Below, piece by piece: positions 1 to 9,917 of a stretch of 64,000 bases of DNA (the first letter of the stretch is position 1; the number at the start of each line of letters is the position of its first letter). The position numbers and the translations under genes were made by a program. The notes under the pieces are model-generated. The model was not told where the DNA came from, ran no database searches, and saw nothing but the letters and a program-made list of their open reading frames with translations. The DNA is taken from NCBI GenBank assembly GCA_037349105.1, contig JAYJMM010000037.1, positions 1,550,001-1,614,000 on the forward strand, written 5' to 3'. The stretch is from Limnomonas spitsbergensis. Its lineage: Eukaryota > Chlorophyta > Chlorophyceae > Chlamydomonadales.

Positions 1-250
1 AGCCCTGTGCCCTGTGCCCTGTGCCCTGTGCCCCGAGCCCCGAGCCCTGTGCCCAGTGCCCTGTGCCCTGTGCCCTGTGCCCTGTGCCCTGTGCCCTGTG
101 CCCTGTGCCCTGTGCCTTGTGCCCTGTGCCCTGTGCCCTGTGCCCTGTGCCCTGTGCCCTGTGCCCTGTGCCCTGTGCCCTGTGCCCTGCGCCCTGTGCC
201 CTGCGCCCTGCGCCCTGTGCCTGAGCCCTTCGCCCTGTGCCCTGTGCCCT
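1..250. repeat. GCCCTGT heptamer array
   Basis: About 35 tandem copies of the 7-bp unit GCCCTGT with a few variants (GCCCTGC, GCCCCGA, GCCTTGT). A 7-bp period opens all three forward frames, so the Cys/Pro/Ala-rich frames across it are artefacts. The array is cut by the window edge. It is not the telomere heptamer. Confidence 0.95.
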
Positions 251-731
251 GGAATGGTAGCTGCGCCCTGTTCCTTGTGGATTGCAGGTACTTAACCCTT
301 CCGCCTATTTTGCGACCAAGGGAGACTTACATATCTCAAACTGTCCAATGGTGAAAACGCATGGGATGCACCAGATACCTACACTGCTACACCCAACCCC
401 AACCTTAGGGTTACCCCCTCCCCCCTCCCTACATCAGATACTCCCCCTCCCCACCTTTGCGACCAAGGGATAGCTACAGATCTGAAGCTGTTGGATGGGG
501 CGTACCGGGGACTCACGCCCAATACCAGGGGCCCAATACCAATCCAAGTGTGCTCCACCCCTCCCACCATCCGCCCACCCCCTTCTGAGAACGTCCTCCC
601 ATCGCTGCATCAGAGACCCCCCCCCCCCCCTTCTTGAGTGTGTCCCCCCATACCTGCACCAGATACCTGCACCCCCGCCCCCCCTTCTGAGTATGTCCCC
701 CCATACACCTGCTCCAGGCGACACTATTCAG
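251..731. other. Non-coding, probable 5' flank or intron with decayed repeats
   Basis: C-rich sequence with imperfect copies of a segment containing CACCAGATAC and CCCCCCATACCTGCACC. I see no convincing exon. It ends in CTATTCAG, which could be a 3' splice site just before the ATG of the next gene. An upstream non-coding exon therefore remains possible. Confidence 0.5.
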
Positions 732-733
732 AA

Positions 734-1855
734 ATGCAAGCAATCACCGCGCTAGTAGAGCTCAAGCGGCAGGAGCAAGCTGCGATTGAGGATCCTCAGG
801 CGGACCCTGAGCCGGTCAACGAGGCCCCACAGGCCCCAGCAGCCGCCCCCGGGCTGGACCCTCGCATGTATGACCTGATGGAGCTTTGGCGCAAGCTCAG
901 AGAAACGACGGAGGAGCTGGCGACCACCGTGCGTGACATGGCCGTGCACCGAGAGGGCGACGACGAGGCCTTTCTAGGATCTTCAGCGGGCTTGATGCCC
1001 AGCGGCGCAGCAGCGTTACCCGGTGGCTCTTCCTCTGCCTCTGTCTCTGGGAGCGATGGAGTTGTTGGCTGTGATGCAGGCCGATTAACAGGGGACGGGC
1101 GATACGGCAGAAGCCCAGGCTCATCCCGCAGAGTAACTCCTAGCCCCTATGCTGCCGCCGCCGCAGCCAGCAAAGGGAACGCCTTGGGGGGGCCCACGAA
1201 CGCTGCGGCTGTCTCAGAGCTCGGAGATGGTCCGCCGTTGGCGCAGAGGCTGACTTTGATGATGGCTGAGCTGAGTGCTGATGCTAACGCACCTGCAGGT
1301 GCAGCTAACAAGAGGCTCAGCACTGTGCTGGAGGAGTCAGACCCTGTTGCTGCTGCTGCTGCTGCTGCTGCTGGGGCTGGGGCTGGGGCAGGGTCAGCTG
1401 GCCTAGCCACCCGGCTGAGCAGCCTTCTCAAAGAGCTCCATGGCGCAGGCGTTGCGCTTGAGCCGTCCTCGGCAAGGCGCATGGAGGTGCTGCTTGCAGA
1501 GCTGAGCGGGGGCGCCGTTGGCCCGGGCGTGAAAGCGGGGCTGAACGACCTGCTGGCAGAGCTCAGCACGGGGGCTTCCGGCGCGGGGCCAGCGGGCGTT
1601 TTAGGTGCCAGGTTGAGCGCTCTCTTTGCTCAGCTGGACACGAGCGGGGAAGGTGTTGCTGGCCTGCCGTCTGGCGGCCTGCGGGCAGAGCTCATCTTAA
1701 AGGGAGATTTGGGGGCCGGAGCTGACTTTGGGACAGGAGGAGGTGCAGCCGGCAGCTTTGAGGAACGACGGGAGACTGATCTCAACCCTGCTGCAGCTGC
1801 TGCTGCTGCTGCAGCGGCGGTAACACAATGCCAGAAGCTGATCAGCCCTGAACAT
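734..1855 (+). CDS. Exon 1: Ala/Gly-rich helical-repeat region
   Basis: Open for 374 codons up to the donor CAT|gtgagt. After an N-terminal helical stretch (MYDLMELWRKLRETTEEL) comes Ser/Gly/Ala-rich sequence. Then an imperfect motif of 20-30 residues repeats: LTLMMAELS, RLSTVLEES, RLSSLLKEL, RMEVLLAELS, GLNDLLAELS, RLSALFAQLD. Two poly-alanine runs (near 1350 and 1795) are coded by GCT/GCA triplet repeats and may vary in length. The same motif (LRAKLAEMMAES) returns in the last exon at 12353, which supports one gene across the region. The frame continues to 1927 past the donor, which I take as intron read-through. Confidence 0.8.
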
Positions 1856-4800
1856 GTGAGTGTGGTAACGAAGTATCGGTTATGTGCGGCACAGGGTGAC
1901 ACAGCACAAACGCTCATGACGATCTAGGCATTGAGGTAATTGATCGAGGCTGCTCTGGGCATAGTGTAGGGTCTGCTTTCAGGCGCCTATGCTGCTTAGG
2001 CTGAGCAACGCCTTTGTTGCAGGTCTCGTTGAAAACTGCTCAGGTCATCCAAAAGGGTTTCCCTGGTTTGGTCTCCAGTGACATTGGACCACGTCACAAT
2101 GCAATGCATGCCCAAACTGAAGTGGATGGAACGCTTAACGGGATTACTGATTTCAAACTGCAGTCGTTAGAAATTGCATAGGATATAACCCTGTCTGGGC
2201 TTCCTGGCCAAGCTATCATGTCTTCGACCCCCTCCTCTGAAATTATTTTCTGTTCGATTGCCTGCAGCTGGCAGCGCTCCAAACCGCGCTCGACCTCTTG
2301 GTTGACACGAAGCGATTCGGGACGCTCGATCATCCAATCGAAGCATCGAACCTCGCAAGCGGTGAGCTTTGCAGCGTGCTGAGATTAAGTTTCATGGGCA
2401 TTTTGCATTTTTGCCCTGATCGTTGCCTTACCATCGAGGATGGAATTCATACCCCTGAGGGTCCCGCCCATAGGAAGGGGGGCAATCAGGGGACTTACCC
2501 TCTTGGACTCCAGCACATGTATCAATTGTGAAATGGCTGATTTCAGTCAATATCAGCACGTGCAGCTAAGCAAGGGACCATCCCATGAGCATGCTGGGGC
2601 CCACAGGCAAACCACCAGTCAAGAATCGGTGCACCTAGATGCAGGCAATATTCAGCACTGGACAAAGCAGGTGCATCCACACTCCTCTCGAAGCTGCATG
2701 CAGTGAAAACCAAAAGCCCAGCCTGCCATATCCTCAAGCTGTGGTCACCCCCCCCATTTCAAACGGCAAACAGGTGCCGGCAGTGCATCCCCTGGCCATG
2801 CACTGCAGCCCGCAGCTACTTGCAGCCCTGATGAGCTGGACAAGCGGTTTGAAATGGCCAAGGCGGCCCTGACCACGCAGCTGCATGCCCTCCAGGCTGC
2901 AAATGCGGCCCTTAGATGTCTCCCTCACAACGCAGTGCAGCTGCTGGAGACACTCCCCGCAGGTTAGTGTGGAAACCCTCAATCCTGCAAGTAAGTGTGG
3001 AAACCCTTAACCCTGCACATCAGTGGGTCGCGCTGACATCAGCAGAGATTGCTGAAAAGGGGTTGGATTTCAGGCCTGCCAGTTGCAGAAGGCTTTGGAG
3101 GCAGACAGAAGAGCTGCAGAGCAGGTCCAGGATGCGCATACATAATACGTATACATAACTTGCTCAGTTCCCCTGCTCACACCACCCGGCCCTTTCAGCG
3201 AGGGCTGTTTGATGAAAGCGTAGGCATCGCTGTAACAACGGCAGAGGGGGGCAGTACTGCGCAAAGTTTTGCAATATTTGAGGGTTTGAGTGACAGAGGG
3301 AATGGTTATGAGCATGACCTCCGAGTGACAGAGCCTCCTCCCTGAGGATTCCACCCCCCAGCTCTGCCTCCCTCCCTCATCCTTCCTCCTCAATCTCCGC
3401 CCTCCATCACACTCTCACACTTCTGTCATACATCCACACTCTCATTCTCCCTCCACACACTCATACTTCCTCCACACTCTCATCTTCTCACTCTCATCCC
3501 CCCTCCGTTGCCCTCTCCAGACTGGCTGAGCATTGTTAAGGGCATGCCTGCGGACTGGCCAGACCTGCTCCGAACCCTGCCGTGGCCAGATCTGAGGGAG
3601 ATCCTCGGGAGCCTACCTCCTCATTGGCTGCAGACCTGGCGGCAGCTGCCCCCCGACTGGACTGACAGGCTCGGCTACGAGCAAGTATGTGCGCCAAAGG
3701 GAACACCAGTACACCATCTTTTTGTTGGTGCTGAAAAACTGAACGGAGGAAGCTCTGGGCTAGGAGTGATGCTATGGATGAGCATGTGCCCTTGTCTGCA
3801 GCACTTGGTCCTGAGGCCCAGCAAGGGCTCTGCAACTTTAAGAACCTGCTTGCTATCAATGAGCATGTGCCCTTGTCTGCAGCACTTGGTCCTGAGGCCC
3901 AGCAAGGGCTCTGCAACTTTAAGAACCTGCATGCCATCAATGAGCATGTACAATTGTCTGCAGCACTTGGTCCTGAGGCCCAGCAAGGGCTCTGCAGCTT
4001 TAAGAACCTGCATGCTATCAATGAGCATGTACAATTGTCTGCAGCACTTAGTCCTGAGGCCCAGCAAGGGCTCTGCAACGTTAAGAACCTGCTTGCTATC
4101 AATGAGCATGTGCCCTTGTCTGCAGCACTTGGTCCTGAGGCCCAGCAAGGGCTCTGCAACTTTAAGAACCTGCATGCTATCAATGAGCATGTACAATTGT
4201 CTGCAGCACTTGGTCCTGAGGCCCAGCAAAGGCTCTGCAACTTTAAAAACCTGCATGCTATAAATTAGCATGTGCCCTTGTCTGCAGCACTTGGCCCAGA
4301 GGCCCAGCAAGGACTCCATGTCTCCATCATTTGTTTCTGATGCCATGATGAAGCCTTGCTTTACAGGTCCGCGAAGGATCACATGATCTGACATGCAAAA
4401 CTGGACAACCCACGCTCGTGACCGCTGCCCGGCCATTTCCCTGCTTCTACACCTGGTTCAAGTCCCTGTGTTGCTTGCAGCTTAAAGCGCCATCCTGGCT
4501 TGCTGAAAATCATGCTGAAAATCATGCTGAAAATCATGCTGAAAATCATGTTGCAGAAAATCTTGTTGCAGACTTTGGCCGCGGACAGTGTGATTCCACA
4601 TTTATTCAATCATGTGCCTGCTGCATGCTTCTATGTGTTTTCCAGTGGCCCGAGCTCATGGAGTGGCTGCCACCTGACTGGATCGAGCAGCTCAAGCAAC
4701 ACAAGCAGCTCATGGGACTCCTCCCGCCTGACGCGATGGAGGTTTTCACAAAGGTGCGGAGGTTATGGAGATGCTCATGGGTTTAGAATAAGGAAGCCTT

Positions 4801-7800
4801 GCCCCGGTGTCAACTTTGTGTTATTTGGCTGGGACTTAACAAAGTGGGAGGGCGGCGGGCACTGTTTATTTTAAAGTACTTGAAGAGCTACACCCCGCTC
4901 TAGCAGTATATTAAAAATTATCTCAAAATATCAGAGTTTCAAATCACTACAAAATTACTACGGTAGTCATTGGTTTTCAAATGTTACACAACTTTGCACG
5001 CAACCTGGCCTTAGGTCTGCAGGGCTCGGTGCAGCAGGTCCCAGTGCTTGGGCCACCGGCGGCAGTAGGCCGGTCAAGATTGGTCCCCACAGGCGCTGTG
5101 GTGGCTGCCAGACAGCCCTCCCATGGTGTTTCTTTGTGCGCCTTAAAATAAGAAAGAAAGAAAGCTACGCCCCGTGGGGGCGTGAAAGTTAAGGAAACAG
5201 CGCAGCCTGGGCCGAAGCCACATCCGCGCCGTAACCGTCCCTAAAATCAACACTGTTGAGCAGGCCACTCCTGCTGAATGCCACGAGCTGACAGCTGTGC
5301 AGGTTTTGTGGCCCTCGGCTTAGCCATCTAATCAAAAATGGAATGTCGATATTAAAGCACACCAATTCATATGAATCAAACCCATCTGCCCGCAGCTTCC
5401 TTCCGGCTGGGCTGACAAGATGCACTTCTCCCGCCTCCACGAGATCGTCCCCCTCCTTCCAGACGACTGGATTGAGCAGCTGAAGCACCACTCGCACCTC
5501 ATGCCTCTCCTCCCGCCCGACGCAATGGACGTCCTTACAAAGGTGATACCAGTGCTTCTTTCTTTCGTGGCTCAGCTACCAGCCTACCATTCAGCTACCA
5601 TTCAGTTACCAGCAGACCTCTGGCTGGGGGCCTCATGAATCGCTTGCCATGCTGTTGGGCCGCCGGCTGTAGGGTGGCCCAGGCTTAGTTCCAATCCAGC
5701 ATTTGCGGCGGAGGCGCACACAAAAGCGCTATTTGTAAAGCAAAGTTACTTGTACTGCTACGCTATTTGTACTGCCATGCTATGTGTACTATTACAAGAC
5801 CTCCTGGCCTCCATTTTAGGACTGACCCCAGCAGCCGTGGGCAGTGACGGTACATGAGCAAAGCAATTATGATGCACCTGACTTTTTGCCCCAGCCTCCT
5901 CTTGTCTGGTTTGCCTATCTTGGCTTCCGTGCTGTCCTTTTCTCTCCACATCTGCCGTCCTCCCTGTCCCTCCGTCTCGGCAGTTTCCCCCCCCCCCTAT
6001 CAATGTAAAAATAAATGCAGCCGGCTCTCTGGGTGTGTCTTTAGATTTCAAACACGTACTGAACGCAAATGGTTTGAATCACGGGAATCTCGATTTTCAA
6101 TGAGTGTTTGATTTGCCCCGTGCGTTTTTCTAATTGAATTTTCATTTTTTCAAATTTCATTCCGGTCATCAAAATCAGTCAATTTCTCACTGGCATTCAT
6201 CAGGCTGCACTCTCAAAACCTGTACGCTGGAACTGTTCAGGTTCTGAAGCCCTTGATTTGAGCAGCATATCGATTCAATCAATTCCTAGGCAGTGAAACG
6301 GATAAACCCGACTGCCCGCAGCACCCCTCTGGCTATGCAAACAAGAAGCACTTCTCCAGCATTTACGAGATTTCCCCCTCCTACCCCAGACTGCAGCAGC
6401 ATGTTGATCAAACTGAACATACCATGTCATATGAACGAAACCTGACTACCACAGCTTCCCCCCCGGCTGGGCCCATAAACCCTATGAATGCACTTCTCTC
6501 GCCTACACAAGATCCTCCCCCTCCTCACCTGGACTCCAGCGCCCTGTCGATCAAACTAAATAAAACCCAATAAAATGTATCAAACCCGATTGCCCGCAGC
6601 TTCCCCCCGGCTGGGCCGACAAGATGCACTTCTCCCGCCTCCACGAGATCGTCCCCCTCCTGCCCGACAACTGGCTGGAGCTGTTGATGAATCCGCCGCC
6701 GCCGCCCCCAAAGAAAGCACCAAAGAAGAAGAAGATGCGCACCGTCGGCACCTCCATGCCCTCCCTGCACCTGCCAAACTACTGGGAGGAGGTGGCATGC
6801 CAGGTGAGGGACTCAGGGTCAAGGTTGTTTCTGGCTACAGATCCACCTTCAGGGTTTCATTTCTGGCTACAGATCCACCTTCAGGGTTTCATTTCTGGCT
6901 ACAGATCCACCTTCAGGGTTTCATTTCTTGCTACAGATCCACCTTCAGGGTTTCATTTCTGGCTACAGATCCACCTTCAGGGTTTCATTTCTGGCTACAG
7001 ATCCACCTCCGGGGTTTCATTTCTGGCTACAGATCCACCTCCGGGGTTTCATTCCTGGCTACAGATCCACCTTCAGGATTTCATTCCTGGCTACAGATCC
7101 GGAAGAGGCGAATGCCGAAAATTCATAAACTTAAGAAAACTGGATACTGTGAAGCCAGGATCTTTTAAAACTGATGGCACGTACCGGTATACAAGACCTT
7201 TTGAAACCTGAATTCTGCTGAGCCGGAATCTATTAAAACCGATGGCACTAATTCAAAACCTTTTGAAACCTGAATTTTCCGCAGCTGCCGGCGGACTGGG
7301 CGGACCACATGCATGTGAGGACGTGGCCAGACATGCTCAGGTCAGTCCAGGCAGCCCCTCTTGAGCAAAAATCGAAACAGGATGGGCGAACCTGGGATGG
7401 AATATATTTCAATATTTGCATCAATTGTCCAGCGTGAAACAAGAGCAGCCAGATGGGGTCGGGGGCTGTTTCTGTCTGACCCCTTGTTAGGACCTTGCTG
7501 GTTTGCGTTCCAGTTGTAGTTCCATGCAACGTGTTGGCACCCGATGGATGCTGGAACTTGTACAAAGGGTGCCCCCCCTTCCCCCCCAAAGCATTCAATT
7601 TGCTATGCCAAGCAAAACATCTGCCTCCCCAATTCGCCATCAAGTACTTGACATGACACCTGAAAACCCGAGACCTGCCAATAACCTGGAACAAAGTAAT
7701 GATATGCCAGGGCGCCCTCTGTTCTGAATCGCCATGACGCTGAATACTGTCATGAAATAACGCCATTGCGTCGCCCGCTCTGCGCTCCTTAAAGCCCTAA

Positions 7801-9873
7801 ACCTTAAACCCTTAAACCTATACGCTAAAACCCTGAACCTTAAATCGCTTTGTGCGCAGGTGGCTACCTCCCAATTGGCCCGCGCTGATGAGGCTCCTGC
7901 CAAGTAGCTTCCTGTACCAACTGCCGGCCCTGCCCGCTGGCTGGTTCGACGAGTTCTCTGCGTGGCTCGCTCGAAAGATGTACAGCGCAGCATGCCAGGT
8001 GCGGCAGATTGCTAAAAATCAAGGCCTAACTCTTTTCAGGGCTCGGTTGATTTTCATAGGTCTGGAACTTCCGGGGAATTCCCAGCCGGAGTCTGATACG
8101 TTTTGAATTGAGTGGGGAATTCCCAGCTAGAGTCTGATACGATTTGAATTGAGTGGGGAATTCCCAGCTAGAGTCTGATACGATTTGAATTGAGTGGGGA
8201 ATTCCCAGCTAGAGTCTGATACGATTTGAATTGAGTGGGGAATTCCCAGCTAGAGTCTGATACGATTTGAATTGAGTGGGGAATTCCCAGCCTTTGTAAC
8301 ATTCCGTGGCCCATCCCATTCCGTTGCAGACCGAGGTAGCCTGGCCAGAGGAAGTGAAGGCCACGGAGCGCCCGGAGGTGACAGAACACATCACCCTGCC
8401 GGCCATACCCCTCCCCGCTCCTCGCTCCCCGCTCCCTGCTCTAGATGAAAGGTGAGGAGACGCCCGATTCCTTAGCGCGCACTTGTCAGGATGAAATGTG
8501 AGGAGGTGTCTCACTGTCGCATGTCTCTGGCTGCGCAAACTGAACTCCTACCTGCGAGGAAAGAAGTGTGAAAGAGTGTGATGTGCGCTGTTTGCCTTTT
8601 TTATATCAGGAAAGCGTGACACGGTGCTTGTGACATGCTCACATGCTCCATACGCACCTTTGCCGGGTGCCTTTCTGGATCTCACGGTGACTGGGCAGAC
8701 ACAGCCTCCGCCGTCTTAGCACTACTTCCTTCACCCGCATCTTCCGGGGCAGGACTAAAAAGCTTTTTGTATTATCCTTCTGAAACATGTCGCTTTGTCG
8801 GCCCGCAAGATCTGGGTATCAGCAACGTGCCCATCTAGTACCCCTGTCCCTAAAAGCGTTATCCCCCTTGACGCAACCGCCTCCCCCTCTCCCCCCTCTC
8901 CCCCCTGCCTCATCTCCCCACGACGCTATATCCTTTCCCCTCTCCCCCCTGCTTCATCCCCCCTTGACGCAACCGCCTCTTCCCTTTCCCCCCCACCTCA
9001 TCTCCCCTTGACGCCACCGCCTCCCCCCTCTCCCCCCTGCCTCTTCCCCTCTTGACGCAACCGCCTCCCCCCTTTCACCCCTACCTCATCCCCCCTTGAC
9101 GCTACCCCATCCCCCCTTTCCCCCCTGCCTCATCCCCCCTTGACGCTACCCCCTCCCCTCTCTCCCCCCTGCCTCATTACCATTTGACGGTACTACCTCC
9201 CCCTATGCCACCCTGCCTCATCCCCCCTTGACGCTACCTGCCCCTCTCCCCACTCGCTCCCCCTTGACGCAACCGCCTCCCCCTCCCCCCCCCTGCCTCT
9301 TCTCCTCTTGACGCAACCGCCTCCCCCCCTTTCCCCCTACCTCATCTCCCCTTGACGCTACCGCCTCCCCCCTCTCCCCCCTGCCTCATCCCCCCTTGAC
9401 GCTACCCCCTTGCCCCTTTCCCCCCTGCCTCATCCTCCCTTGACGCTACCCCCTTGCCCCTCTCCCCCCTGCCTCATCCCCCCTTGACGCTACCCCCTCC
9501 CCCCCTCTCCCCCCTGCCTCATCCTCCCTTGACGCTACCCCCTCGCCCCCCTCTCCCCTGCCTCATCCCCCCTTGAAGCTACCGCCTCCCCCCTCCCCCC
9601 TCTCACCCCTGCCTCACCCCCTCTTGACGCTACCGCCTCCTCTCTCCCCTTTGCCCCTGCCCCTGCCGCTGCAACATGGCACACAAATACAGCAAGCCTC
9701 GCTCTTCCTCCAACCCTTTGGTCCCCAGCTTGGTCACCAAGGCACGCGCGCCCACTGGCAATGGATCCGGATCTGGTTGCCCCTACCACCTAGGATCCAC
9801 CACATGCGCTTGCAGGCAAGTTCGTCATGCAAGCTACTTGACAGTGTCCTTCCACATTTTAATGCCCCGTCTG

Positions 9874-9917
<44 letters not shown>

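Noticed and set aside
7..354. Cys/Pro-rich frames at the left edge
   Set aside because: Heptamer simple repeat, open in every forward frame.
3536..4436. Long frames on both strands in intron 5 (164-253 codons)
   Set aside because: 81-bp repeat with 27-codon period; they conflict with the well-supported exons 5 and 6.
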